Shown here piece after piece: positions 12,100 to 23,128 of a stretch of DNA of 64,000 nucleotides. Source of the DNA: Anaeramoeba flamelloides (taxonomy: Eukaryota > Metamonada > Anaeramoebidae); NCBI GenBank assembly GCA_027625915.1, contig JANTQA010000075.1:62001-126000 (forward strand), given 5' to 3'. Numbering within the stretch: the first letter of the stretch is position 1; every line of letters begins with the position of its first letter. Under the pieces are notes generated by a model. It did no database searches and was not told the origin of the DNA. It saw only the letters and a list, made by a program, of their open reading frames with translations. Both the position numbers and the translations under genes were made by a program.

Positions 12100-12440
12100 T
12101 ATGCCAAATTAACTTTATATTGGGAAGAAAAGTTAATAAGGAAAAAAATCAAGTGGTTACTTGTTAATACTGAGAAACTGAAACATGAGTATGAGTAACT
12201 TGAAAACAAAAATGCAAAAGCAAAAGCAAATTTTTACATACAAAAAAGCAAAAAATCAAGCTCAAAAAGAATATCGTCATAGCTACTAAACAACTACCTC
12301 TCAAATGACCATTCAGGATTGATTAAAATAATTAAACGATAAAATTAATTAAAAGGATCTTGCGTTGTGATTTTGGGTGTTCTTAATAAACAAATAGCAT
12401 TGGTTTTTTTCTGATTTTTACCAATTGCTAACGACAAAAC
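12100..12440 (-). repeat. 5' flank of Tc1-like element, shared with 31440-31780
   Basis: Motifs cttcccaatataaag, aagtggttact, gagtaacttgaaaa, gcaaaagcaaa and accaatgctat occur here on the minus strand and in the same order on the plus strand at 31440-31780. This is the upstream part of the transposon whose transposase lies at 11100-12091. Confidence 0.7.
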
Positions 12441-12489
12441 TCCTTCCCATTAAATTTTTATTTTTTGTTTTGGTGGGTTACTTATTATG

Positions 12490-12533
12490 TTTTTTTGTTT
12501 TTTGTTTTTTGTTTTTTTGTTTTTTGTTTTTTC
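12490..12533. repeat. Simple repeat (gttttttt)n
   Basis: Six to seven units of g followed by six or seven T. Confidence 0.85.
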
Positions 12534-12637
12534 AACCAATTAATAACTTGCAACATGCCCAGTTCCAAATTAACCTTTTTTCCAACCATTGAAATTACTA
12601 AACTACCATTAGTAATCAGAGTGGGTGCCTAGATTGT

Positions 12638-12696
12638 CCAGAATTCAAAAGAATCGAGTAAAATCTTATATTTTACTCGATTCTTTCGAATTCTGG
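12638..12696. repeat. Short hairpin element, family L
   Basis: An almost perfect 59-bp palindrome: CCAGAATTC, a 2-nt mismatch, AAGAATCGAGTAAAAT, 3-nt loop, then the complement. Related hairpins lie at about 17395-17445, 17565-17605 and 62757-62806, each followed by similar sequence (for example gctgtaagaag). This suggests a small mobile palindrome or the core of a larger MITE. Confidence 0.75.
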
Positions 12697-12875
12697 AAAA
12701 CTTAACGGCTGTAAGAGGATCTTTGATCTATCCCTTCACATCAATAAAAAAAAAAATTCAATAATTTTTAACTTTTGTTCTTTTGTGAAGTGATGGTTAG
12801 TATTGTTTATAAAAGTAATCTTAAAATAATGAAAAATGGGTAAATGTTTTAAGATCATAAGTAAAGATAATAATT

Positions 12876-13980
12876 TTAAATAAATGATAAAATGCAAGTA
12901 TCTTTTGATTTTTCAGATTTTTTTTTTGCTTTCTTAACCAAATCAATATTATTATAACTTGTAGCTACACTAGGATGTTCTTTACCAAGAGTTTGGATCC
13001 TGATTTCAAGAGATTTTTGATAAAATTCAAGAGCTTGTTCATAATTTCCTTTGGAATCATGAACTGAACCAATATTATTATAATTTCTAGCTACATAAGG
13101 ATGTTCTTTACCAAGAGTTTGGATCTTGATTTCAAGAGATTTTTGATGAAATTCAAGAGCTTGTTCATAATTTCCTTTGGAATAATGACCAAACCAATAT
13201 TATTATAACTTGTAGCTACACTAGGATGTTCTTTACCAAGAGTTTGGATCTTGATTTTAAGAGATTTTTGATGAAATTCAAGAGCTTGTTCATAATTTCC
13301 TTTGGAATAATGAACTGAACCAATATTATTATAACTTTTAGCTACATCAGGATGTTCTTTACCAAGAGTTTGGATCCTGATTTCAAGAGATTTTTGATAA
13401 AATTCAAGAGCTTGTTCATAATTTCCTTTGGAATCATGAACTGAACCAATATTATTATAATTTCTAGCTACATCAGGATGTTCTTTACCAAGAGTTTGGA
13501 TCCTGATTTTAAGAGATTTTTGATAAAATTCAAGAGCTTGTTCATAATTTCCTTTGGAATCATGAACCAAACCAATATTATTATAATTTGTAGCTACATC
13601 AGGATGTTCTTTACCAAGAGTTTGAATCTTGATTTTAAGAGATTTTTGATGAAATTCAAGAGCTTGTTCATAATTTCCTTTGGAATAATGAACCAAACCA
13701 ATATTATTATAACTTTTAGCTACTTCAAGATGTTCTTTACCAAGAGTTTGGATCTTGATTTTTTGAGATTTTTGATAATATTTAAGAGCTTGATCATAAT
13801 TTGCTTTAAAATATAAAAAAACATCTCCAAGTAAATCCAATAATTTTTCAATATTTTTTGGAATAAAATTAATTTCTTCACAAAAATTAAAGAATTGAAT
13901 CAAATGTGGAGTCAAATTTATACATATCCAAGTAGATTGATCATTCCAATCAAAAAGAAATTCATTTGAAAAAATTTGAA
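12876..13980 (-). pseudogene. Tetratricopeptide (kinesin light chain type) repeat segment of an NLR-like gene
   Basis: Seven 42-residue TPR units (consensus NNIG-VH-SKGNYEQAL, EF-QKSL-I-IQTLGKEHP) lie on the minus strand, matching TPR_12/kinesin-light-chain repeats. The 126-bp DNA units are nearly identical, so they expanded or were homogenised recently. The reading frame is open upstream of the first repeat to about 14025 and carries FLFDW--QSTW, as found between the nucleotide-binding and TPR parts of bacterial and fungal STAND proteins. Near 13187 one repeat lacks a single A relative to its neighbours, which shifts the frame. The last two units and the end (TAA at 12876) read in the other frame. 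The repeats would form the sensor part of the protein. Antisense frames over these repeats are shadows. Confidence 0.85.
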
Positions 13981-14023
13981 TTAAATTTCTGATAATTGGT
14001 TTTTCTTGATTAGGATTGTTTTT

Positions 14024-15771
14024 TCAATATGTTTGGATCACTTCTTGAAACAAAGGATGAACTGAACAATATAATTGATTTTGCTGATGAGAACGTGATA
14101 TTATTGATTGACAATTAAGTGCATTCATTAATTTATTAAATTGAAGTTCAGATTGAGATAATGTTTTTAAAAATGAGATTGAAATATCTTTTGAATCTAA
14201 AAAAGCTAAAGACAAAATTAAATCTATTAAGTCTTGTTCATAATTTTCAAATGAAATATCCAAACTTGAATATAATGTTTTGAAAGTTTGGTTATGATTA
14301 TTCATGATATTTGTTGTAAAAATATTTTTTTTGTGATTTTGTTCATATATTTCGAATTTGTTCAAATTCTCTTTTATTGAGATTTTTGAATCAATAATAA
14401 ATTGAATTATTTGAGATAATATTAAGGGGAAATGATAAAATCGTTCACAAAACTTTTGGATATAAACTTTTTGAGTTTCTTGTTGTTCTTCAGTTAAGAA
14501 TTGGTTAATAAAAGTTATTGATTCTTTTTCAGTAAATCCATTTAAAATAAAAGTATTTACATTCTTTTGCGATTTTTCAATTTTATCTTTTTCTTTTACT
14601 TCTAGTTTTTCTTCTTTTTCGATTTCATTTTCTTCTTCTTCTTCATGTTTTTTTTGAATTAATTTCTCCCAATTTTGATTATTTCTGCTGGTTATTAAAA
14701 AATGAATTCTTCCAAATTTTGATTTTAAAGTCTTCTTTGGCAAATATTTTGAAATAAGATTCACATCAGTTATATCATCAAAAATAATAAGGGTGTTACC
14801 ATGAGAGCTGATTTTTGAATATATTTGTTGAATTAATTGATTAGAAGAAGAATTAAAATCTGGATTTTTTTGAAATTTTTGGTTTTTCTTTGGTTTGGGT
14901 TCTGTTTCATGAGGGATATTAAGTAAATCAGACAAATAAAGAATTTGTAAATCCAAATTTGATTCACCAGCAAAGTATAAGATATTGTGATAAACATTAT
15001 TATCATAAAATAAATTGGATAATTGGATACATAACTGAGTTTTTCCAATTCCTCCTGGTCCTGTGATAATTTGGAAATAGAATTGAAGTTTGTTTTTGAT
15101 AAAATTATTTTCTATCATTTCGATTTCTTTTGTTCTTCCAACAAATTTTGGGTTTTTGTTTGGTAATTTCCACTTTATTAGATTATTAAGATTAAGAGTG
15201 TTTGGAATTGTTTTTTTTTGTTTATTTTTTTTGAGTAATTTCAAATAATTCAAGAAATTTTGGTTTTTGTCTTGATTATTATTTTGTAAAGATAAATATT
15301 GTTCAACTAAGAAATTTTGAATCCAAAAAAGATATTGATCAATTGATTGGAAAAATCGTTGTGAAATTGAATTATTTGTTTTTGATTTTTTTAATTTCAA
15401 TATTGGTTGATTGTTTGAATCAAAATATTTATGTACAATTTTGACACTGCTTATTAAATTTGATTCTTCAATAGAAAGCATTTTAATTGAAAATTTGTTG
15501 ATAATTTTTAAATAATCTGTTAAAAATTTACTTATTTGTGGATGACAATAATTTAGTTTTATTTGAGAAAGATCAGGAATTTTTGTTTCATATGTTACTT
15601 CAAATTTTAATTTATAATTCTCTTGGAAAGTTAAAGACTTTGTTTTTGGTTCAAAATTATCTTTATTGGATGTATAGTTAAAAAAGTTGTGATATTGTTT
15701 TAATACTTTTCGGATTTGGGAAAAGAAATTTGTTAATACAGAAATCTTTAATTTTAATAAATTTTCGAATT
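14024..15771 (-). CDS. NB-ARC (STAND NTPase) segment of an NLR-like gene
   Basis: Minus-strand frame with the NB-ARC hallmarks in order. KFVGRTKEIEMIE lies before the ATPase. The P-loop GPGGIGKTQL is near 15063-15035. The Walker B/kinase-2 strand TLIIFDDITD is near 14793-14763. FLITSRN (RNBS-B) is near 14700. A low-complexity Glu/Lys insertion follows, then a winged-helix part (LILSLAFLDSKDIS) and HPLFQEVI at the end. NB-ARC domains act as nucleotide-controlled switches in NLR-type immune receptors. The residues before about 15771 in this frame are MITE sequence. The frame ends in TGA at 14024-14026, and beyond it the same frame stays open into the TPR repeats, so the TGA looks like a nonsense change in one larger gene. 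Confidence 0.88.
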
Positions 15772-15773
15772 TA

Positions 15774-15970
15774 CAGTCAGTTTCACTTTTAAGGCACAAA
15801 CTTTCAACGAAATTTAAGGCACAAAAAAATCTCAAATTAAAGCACATAATTTGGAATTTATTTTTTTACAATTTATTTTTACTAGAATTTGAATTTTGTG
15901 CTTTAATTTGAGATTTTTATTGTGCCTTAAATTTCGTTGAAAGTTTGTGCCTTAAAAGTGAAACTGACTG
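15774..15970. mobile_element. MITE family A copy 5, splitting the lipase and NB-ARC frames
   Basis: A 197-bp family A copy between TA dinucleotides at 15772-15773 and 15971-15972. On the minus strand its right end reads on from the lipase frame as TVSFTFKAQTFNEI and then a stop. Its left end supplies the false N-terminus of the NB-ARC frame. The host sequence on either side, counted with a single TA, is in the same phase with no stop, so the element appears to have landed inside one continuous coding region. Confidence 0.93.
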
Positions 15971-15972
15971 TA

Positions 15973-16814
15973 ATGGTTTTGATAAACTTTTTCCATTTGA
16001 TATTTGGCCATCTGAGAACAGTTTTGAAATGAACAGGTAAACCAGTTTTGGGGTTAAAAGTATCAATTATTGTTGTGAGAGAATGTTGTTTCAATGTATA
16101 AAAAACCCAATCCAAAATCTTAAATCTACTTGTTTCAACTTGTGGATAAATTCTTCGAACTTCACCAAAATGTGGATTACAAGTGTTAATCAAATTAGGA
16201 GCAGATAAATATGTTCGAATGAAAATTCTTGGGCTTTCTCTTTGAAAAGACATATCAGAATAAATATTAGTTGTTTGTAAATTTTTTAACATCGTAAAAG
16301 AACCTGGACTATCAAATGTTATTGCAATTGCATGATGGCCATTTCGAAAAGATATACAAGTTTTTTCAGCAATCCAAGCTCCCAAGGAGTGGCCAGTGAA
16401 GGAAAGTTGAAAGTCTTTCAAAGAAGAAGACAAATAAATATTTTTTTCTTCTAATAGTTCTTGGATCACATTTCGAACAAACTTATCTGCTTCTCTTTGT
16501 TGCTCAGTGATTCGGTTAAATACAATTCCTTCAAGATCAGTCAGTACGGTTTGGATTTTTGTTGGAACAGTTCCTCGGTTGCTGATAACAACTTGTCTTG
16601 TTTGTTCATTTAAAAATGCCACCCCAAAATATCCTTTCTTTCCTTTGTATGTTTTGAAAACAATCCAGTTGTGTTTGCTTAGAGAAGGCCAATAGCTTTC
16701 ATCTTCTTCAGGAGATTCAACATAACTTAATGCAGAGAACAACGAATAAAAATAATCACTTGGAAGTGTGTAAGATCGTTTTGATTCAGACAAAGTATTC
16801 AAATTTAAACTCAT
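15973..16814 (-). CDS. Class 3-type lipase domain (alpha/beta hydrolase)
   Basis: Start taken at the ATG at 16814 (MSLNLNTLSESKRSY). The frame is open further upstream only through low-complexity sequence. The protein has the nucleophile elbow FTGHSLGAWIAE near 16396-16365, followed by a strand and AITFDSPGS, then a conserved-looking SAPNLINTCNPHFG. An early VISNRGT (oxyanion-side strand) also fits. The family hydrolyses ester bonds of lipids, with Ser in GHSLG as nucleophile. I cannot assign the Asp and His of the triad with certainty. No signal peptide is seen. The frame runs directly into a MITE. Beyond it lies the NB-ARC part, and together they resemble fungal and bacterial STAND proteins with a hydrolase effector at the N-terminus. 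If translated alone, this would be a truncated lipase with a 14-residue MITE tail. Confidence 0.85.
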
Positions 16815-17069
16815 TATTTTTAATAAAATGATAAAAAATAAAAAAAAAAATAAAAATAAATTGAAATGAGAAAAATGAACAAAACAACCAACAAAGAAAG
16901 ATCTAGAAAAATTTAAAAACTTATTACACTGAACAAACTTTTGAATCAAAATAATAGTGTTTTAAAGAAAACAATAAAAAAACTAAATCTTAACTTCGAG
17001 TGACGAAACTTTTCTAAATAAAAATCACATAATACTCTGTGTTCAATTTAAAAATCATTTTTTGGAGTA

Positions 17070-17263
17070 CAGTCAGTTCCACTTTTAAGGCAAAAACTTT
17101 CAACGAAATTTAAGGCACAAAAAAATCTCAAATTAAGGCATAAAATTTGGAATCTTTTTTTTACAATTTATTTTTAAAAGAATTTGAATTTTGTGCCTTA
17201 ATTTGAGAGTTTTTTGTGTCTTAAATTTCGTTGAAAGTTTGTGCCTTAAAATGAAACTGGCTG
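17070..17263. mobile_element. MITE family A copy 6
   Basis: Family A copy between TA dinucleotides, about 260 bp upstream of the lipase ATG. The right terminal repeat carries one change (CTGGCTG). It lies where it could affect the promoter of the lipase gene. Confidence 0.9.
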
Positions 17264-17491
17264 TACTCAAAATAATGAATTATTATTTATTTTGTCATTA
17301 GTCTATTTTATATTAAATTGTGACTCAATATTTCAATATCTAAATATACATTTAGAAATTTGCTAAGAACCCAGATTTTCTTAAATATAAAAGAATAGAG
17401 AAAAATCATATATTTTGCTCAATTATTGAGAATTCGGGAAAATCTAGCAGCTGTAAGAAGAAATTACTTCCGTTCTTCAAAATACAATAAA

Positions 17492-18184
17492 TAATTTTTT
17501 TATTATTTAACCAGGGAGTTTTTAATACTTATTATTTGCCATTATATTATTCAGAATTCAAAAGAATTGAGTAAACTATATGGATTTTTCTCTATTTTTT
17601 TGAATTCTGGATAAGCACTATTGGGTTTTTTTTTTGAAAATTTAAAAGAAAATTTATTAATTTCCAATTCATTTTTAAAATTTTGAAAACCCTCTATTAT
17701 ATTTTCTCGATTTTTCTGTTTATATGTACAATCAATAGAATTTGGTTAGGTTTTTTTTTACTTTATGAAATAAACAGAAAATTTTATTACATTTTTGGTT
17801 TATTTTAAAAAGTAAAAAAAAACCGAGAACGCTTAATAAATAAAACAGAAAACCTCAAGAAAATCGCGGTTAGGTTTTTTTTAATTTTAGAAATTAAAAA
17901 AAACCTAGGCACTCTACGGCACTCTATAGCACTCTACTATACTTTTGTGTTTTCTAAAATTTTATTTAGAAATTTGGTTAAAGACTTAAATGTGGAACTG
18001 ACTGTATTGCTAATCTTTGCTAATAAATGTTATGAATCCATTTTTCTAATAATATGAAAAAATGTAATAATAATATTATTTTTAATATATTAGAAACATT
18101 AAATGTTTTAATTCATATATCCATTTTTACTATTATAACCATAGCCAGGAAAATTACATAGAAAGGGATAAAAATGTTATTTAT
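17492..18184 (-). mobile_element. Second LINE copy, 3' end only, with nested hairpin insertions
   Basis: 17492-17555 matches the 3' end of the LINE at 3207-3260 (poly-T, tattattt, then ttatttgcc), and 17945-18180 continues the match (gaatcc, ttcatatatcca, acatagaaa). Between them about 390 bp was inserted. It contains a family L hairpin (17565-17605) and two T-rich hairpins with aggttttttt and aaaaaaacct arms (around 17748-17833 and 17872-17908). A 20-bp remnant of a family A MITE end (17984-18006) also sits in it. At its right end it abuts a TTAA-type element. Confidence 0.65.
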
Positions 18185-19302
18185 GAGGCCAGTCTTCTAC
18201 AACAACAAGTTAAAATATTAGAATATGTAGTTGTTTATATTCTCAAATTTCAAATTTTGTATATACCAAGCGTAAAAAAATTCTGATCTGGTTAAGAAAG
18301 CCATAAAGAATATAAGTTTTTTGAGATCATTTTTTTTTCCACCATTTTTTCTGAAAAAGAAAACTATTTAATTCATTTTATTTCACATGCAATAACAATT
18401 TTTTACCCCATTTATTATCATTTTGATCATTATTATACAATAACATTTCTTTGTTACCAATAATATTAATCTACTTTTTCTTCTTTTCATTTTTAAGATA
18501 AAACTTTTGGTTAAAAAAATGATATATTTAACTGATTGAAAAATAATTGGTTTTTTTAAGAAGGATAGTTATATCCATTAAATTTTTAAAGTTATTTAAA
18601 AATTTCACCTGGAAATTTTGTTTTTGTGTAAATATGAAATTGGATTTTTCAAAATAAAATTTTCTTGAAGATATTTGGGAATTTTGTTAAATATATCCTC
18701 AAAATTCAAAATAATTTTTTTCTGAAAAAAATGATTTAAATTGTTTTTAGGATTCTTGTGGGATAAGACCAAACAATTTGTTTAAAAAAGTTTTTCAAAA
18801 TTAATTATTTTTTTGAAATTTTTTTCTAATTTTGAAAATTAGAAAAACACTTTTTTTAATTTTTAAGAAAAATTTTTATTTGCCAAATATATCTCAATTT
18901 AAATGATAAAAAATTGTAGTTAGGTTTCAATCAAATATTCATTAATTGATTCATCTATATCCCAATTAGTTGAATTGACTTAGATTAGAATTGAAATATT
19001 AATTAATGAAAAAAAAAAAAAAAAAAACAAATACAATTCGAAACCAATACTTTCCCATATAAAACAAAAAATATTTTCCCCATTTTCAACAATAAACTTA
19101 ATTGTTAATAAAAATAATCTTTTACTATTTTCGTTTTATTTTGGAAACACATAAATTTTGATTTCAAAAGAGTTAACTCAAATCATTAAATTGTTTAAAT
19201 GATTTTAACTCTTCCATTTCATCATTCGAAAAACCAATTGTAAAAAAAAATTTTTTTTCAAGATCTCGACAAAATTTCATTTTTTAAAAAAATACTACTC
19301 CC
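18185..19302 (+). mobile_element. TTAA-type element C, copy 1
   Basis: Collinear with the copy at 36759-37885 for its whole length (gtcttctac, aaaattctgatc, gaaaaagaaaact, cattattatacaataacattt, ataaaacttttggtt, gatatttggg). The left end has decayed. The right end reads ...ctcccTTAA at 19303-19306. No protein is apparent, so it is non-autonomous. Confidence 0.78.
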
Positions 19303-19309
19303 TTAACAA

Positions 19310-20030
19310 TATTTTTTTTTTTCATTTTATTGTGTTATAACCTCTAAATATTTTTATATATGTTTGGAATAACTTTTCAAAACAATCAATTAAATAATTA
19401 TTTTGGTTTATGAAATCTGGAATGTTGTAAAAAATAGAACTTTTTCATTTATCGAGATAAATACAGATACCCACCCATTTATCCAAATTCTTTTTTAAGT
19501 AGACAACATCAAGTTTTGATTTTTGATCTAAAAAGGATTTTCAATATTAAATCATTTTAGTGTTCACGAATATTTCGTTTGAAAAAAGTTCTTTTTCGAA
19601 AAATGAAAGTTTGGTCTTTGAAAAACGATTTTTTGTTAAAAAAATTATTAGTCTATTAAGATAATCATATAGTATATTGACAATTACCAAATTTTGGTTA
19701 AATGAATAGAACTCTTTATTTATCTTGAAAATTGTAAATTTTTTATTTTTTACAACATTCAAATTTACTCTTGTGTAATACATTTAGATCAAATCCAATG
19801 AAAACTTTTGAAAAGTAAATTATTGATTCTAAAATTTAAAAAAAACTCTAAATTAACTTTTAAATCTTATTCAAAGATAATTAAAATAATTTCCAAACAA
19901 AGAATTTTTTTTGTTTTTTGTAAACAGTGAAAATTTGAATTAAAAATTTGTTAAATTTGAATTTATCTATCCAAATTAATCGAGATTTGAAAAAAATTTT
20001 TTATTCTTTCGTTTATTCTTCAAAAAAAAA
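19310..20030. other. Gene-less AT-rich spacer
   Basis: No motif found. The Phe/Lys/Asn-rich frame at 19547-19783 is not convincing. Confidence 0.45.
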
Positions 20031-20121
20031 CAGTCAGTTTCAAATTTAAGGTACAAACTTTCAATGAAATTTAAGGCACAAAAAAATTCAAATTAAGGCA
20101 CAAAATTTCTAATTTTTTTAA

Positions 20122-21442
20122 GGGAGTAGCCATTTTTGAAAATAAAAAGAAATTTTGTAAAGATCTTGCAAAAATTTTTTCTTTAGTAATTTGTGTTTCA
20201 ATTGATGAAATTGTTGAGTTAGCCTAATTTAAACAATTTATTGATTTGAGTCTCTTTTTTGAAATTCAAAATTTGAATGTTGCCAATATAAAACGAAAAA
20301 AAGTAACCTATTATTTTGTTTAAGAATTAAGTTAATTCTTGAAAATGGGATGCCATATTTTTCGTTTTATGTTGGAAAGTATTGATTTCGAAAGCAAATT
20401 TTTTATTGAGTAATTCTTTCTTTGATTAATATTTCAATTCTAATCTTAGCCATTAAAACTATTTGTAGTTTAGGTGATTTAATAAATGAATATTCGGTAG
20501 AAGCTTAAATACATTTTATCAAATAAATCGAGATCTATTATGTAAAAAAATTTTTTTCTTTAAGGTTTTGAAAAAGTTGTTTTCTGATTTTCAAAAAATG
20601 GAAAAAAAATGCTTCAAAATTTCAAATTTGAAAACTTTTTTTAACAAATTGTTTGGTCTTATTCAAAAGAATCCTTATAACAATTCAAATTATTTTTAGC
20701 AGAAAAAAAATGATTTTCAATTTTGAGGATAAAATTACTTTATTCCCAATATCTTCAAGAAAATTTTATTTTGAAAAATCGAATTTCATATTAAAACAAA
20801 AACAAAATTTCTGAGTAAAATTTTTAAATGACCACAAAAATTTGATTATTATAACTACTATTCTTAAAAAAATACAATTATTTTTTAATCCATTAAATAT
20901 ATCAATTTTTTTGGTTAACCAAAAGCTTTATCTCAAAAAAGAACAAAAATCTTTATATTAATATTACTGGTAACAAAGAAATGTTATAGTATAATAATGA
21001 TCAAAATGACAATAAACAGGGTAAAAACTTGTTAAATTGTGAGAAATAAAATGAATTTAATAGTTTTTCTTATTCGGAGAAAATGGAAAAAAAAAATTGA
21101 TCTCACTAAACTAATTTTCTTTAATGGCTTTCTTAGTCGATCAGAATTTTTTGACACATAGGATCTACAAAATACGAAAGTAGAGAATACCACCAATACA
21201 GTCTGTTTCACTTTTAAGGCACAAACTTGCAACAAAATTTAAGGCACAATTAAAATCTCAAATTAAGGCACAAAATTCAGTTTCTAGTAAAATAAATTGT
21301 AAAAAAAAAAATTACGAATTTTGTGCCTTTTTTTGAGATTTTTTTTTGTACCTTCAATTTTGTTGAAAGTTTGTGTCTTAAAAGTGGAACTGACTGTAAC
21401 ATATTTGAAAATTTTGCCTTTTTGTCGTCGCAGACTAGTACC
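20122..21442 (-). mobile_element. TTAA-type element C, copy 2 (reverse), itself carrying a MITE
   Basis: Reverse complement of the element at 36759-37885. It starts GGGAGTAGCCATTTTTGAAAA after TTAA (20118-20121) and ends tgtcgtcgcagactagtacc before TTAA (21443-21446). A fresh family A MITE interrupts it at 21199-21396. Flanking TTAA on both sides, inside a datable target, supports TTAA as the true target duplication. Confidence 0.85.
21199..21396. mobile_element. MITE family A copy 7, nested in element C
   Basis: Full-length family A copy with TA at 21197-21198 and 21397-21398, inserted near the end of the reversed element C. It is the youngest layer of a three-level nest. Confidence 0.9.
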
Positions 21443-21559
21443 TTAAACACTAATTATTTTCCTAGAATCTAGATTTTGTGACTTAATTTGGAATTTTTAA
21501 TATGCCTTAATTTTCGTTGAAGTTTGTACCTTGAAAAGTGGAACTGACTGTATCATCTA

Positions 21560-23030
21560 TTTAATGTATAGATTTTGAAAGTCAAAAATTAAAAAATAAT
21601 TAAAAAATAAATAAATGGAATTAATTATTTATCTAATAAAACTGTTGGCCAAATGATTTTTATCATAAAATAATATTTGTTGGGATTAAAATTTAAATTT
21701 TATTTTTACAAATAATATTTTAATTTTTTTTCAAATTCAATTAATTTTTTTTAAAATAATTTATTCTCGAAAATATCCTATATTATTGAATTAGATCAAT
21801 TTATTCAATAATTTTTCTATTTGATATTGCAATATCTCTATTAATAAATCAATTATTGATTAAAATGGTTTAGGTATTTTGGTAAATGGTAGACAGAAAT
21901 TTCCCGAACGGGTGGTGTATTGTCAAAAAAACTGACAAGAATATAATCCCTTGAAAGATTTTAAATTGTTACTTGAAGTGAAATTGTTGTTTAATTTCTA
22001 ATATTTTAAATCCAAATCCTTTTTAAAAATAACCAAATTTTTTATCAAACCAGTAATAAACATACTTTTAGTTTATTAAAGTAAGGTGTCTATAGAATAT
22101 ACTTTTTAATTGTTTGATAAAATAAGTAGATCTACTTTTTTTGAAAAACAATAGAGTTTTATAAAGGTTTAGCTAGAGTTTGGAAAATGATAATTTTTAT
22201 TCTTGTTTTTTCATTAATTGAATATTATTTTGAATAAGTGTAATTTAATGAGTCATCATTCTAATAAGGTGAGTGAGTTATACTTTTCAAAGTTTGATTA
22301 TAAAATATTAGGATTAGATTTAAAATAAAAGACATTATTCAGGGATTACAAAACAATTTACCTAATATTCACAATCAAAAATCTTTTCAGGGATTTTTTT
22401 ACATTTTAGCTATTTTTTTCAATACTCTAAACCCAAAAAATCTCTTTTGACTTTCATGTTCTCAACAATTAAAATTACAAAGAATGGGTATAGGTTACTT
22501 CTTCCATAATTTATTATTTTCTAAATTGAGTTTTATTTCTATTTCTAATCTTTTCCAGCTATTTTTTTTCTAAACTAAAGAAACATTTTTCCATTTCCTT
22601 TGATCGTATCCTAAAATTTATTATTTATTTTTCCAACAACAAAATTGGGAAAAATAACTCAAAAATGAAATTATAAATTTTCCTATTTCTAACCATTTCT
22701 TATGAAATAAAACAACTTCAACCAATCATAATCTTTCTTAAAGTCTTCGTTCCTCTAATTGAAATAAGATAGAATTTCCTCAGTTAAGAATAAAGGTTGA
22801 CACAAAAAAAAAGTCAAAAAATAAGAACGAGTTTTGAAAACTTTCTTCAATAAAAAAAAAAAGTCTATTTCTATGTTTGGAAATCATTTGTATTAACAAC
22901 CAACACAAAAACAAGCCATTTTGTTCGAAATTAGAGCTTATATACCAAAACTAATCCAAGGTAATAAAAAAAAAAATTGCCGCTTAACCATTTTTTTTCA
23001 TTTTTTTAATTTTCTAGGTTCATTTTCAAA
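21560..23030. other. Gene-less region upstream of small basic ORFs
   Basis: AT-rich with no recognisable repeat. A tatata-containing stretch (22938-22944) about 90 bp before the first small ORF could be a TATA box, but this is weak. Confidence 0.35.
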
Positions 23031-23032
23031 AA

Positions 23033-23128
23033 ATGCCACCAAAAAGAAGAGCAACAAGATCAAGATCAATAACAGTGACAGGAACAAGTAGGAAACATAT
23101 ACAAGCAGAAAAACAACAACAAACTTAA
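23033..23128 (+). CDS. Small basic ORF 1 (31 aa)
   Basis: ATG-led frame MPPKRRATRSRSITV, ending TAA. It is rich in Lys, Arg, Ser and Thr and looks like a nuclear or DNA-binding tail. It directly precedes a purine-rich stretch with further KRK-rich frames (TPTKRK repeated) and two more basic ORFs, and may be the first exon of a single gene. It is preceded by ttctag, which could equally be a 3' splice site. Not recognised as any family. Confidence 0.4.
   Translation: MPPKRRATRSRSITVTGTSRKHIQAEKQQQT

Larger units (their letters stand above)
20031..21550. mobile_element. Old family A MITE split by a TTAA element
   Basis: The left half of a diverged MITE (20031-20117, CAGTCAGTTT...aaggcacaaaattt) and the right half (21447-21550, ttttgtgacttaattt...GTGGAACTGACTG) flank a complete TTAA element. 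Both junctions read TTAA, and the consensus middle of the MITE has TTAA at the same place. The outer TA is present on the right only. Confidence 0.85.

Noticed and set aside
13478-13816. Antisense ORF over the TPR units
   Set aside because: Shadow of the repeated sense frame.
14024-14026. TGA read as tryptophan (code change), because TGA interrupts plausible protein at 14024, near 34933 and near 56776
   Set aside because: The intact DUF4419 gene uses TGG for all its many Trp residues, has no internal TGA and ends at TGA where the family ends. In an AT-rich recoded genome TGA would dominate. The interrupted genes also have other lesions.
15774-15970. The MITE acting as an intron of the NLR-like gene
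   Set aside because: Its ends (CAGTCAG and CTGACTG beside TA) do not provide GT-AG borders, so I prefer plain disruption. RNA could still overturn this.
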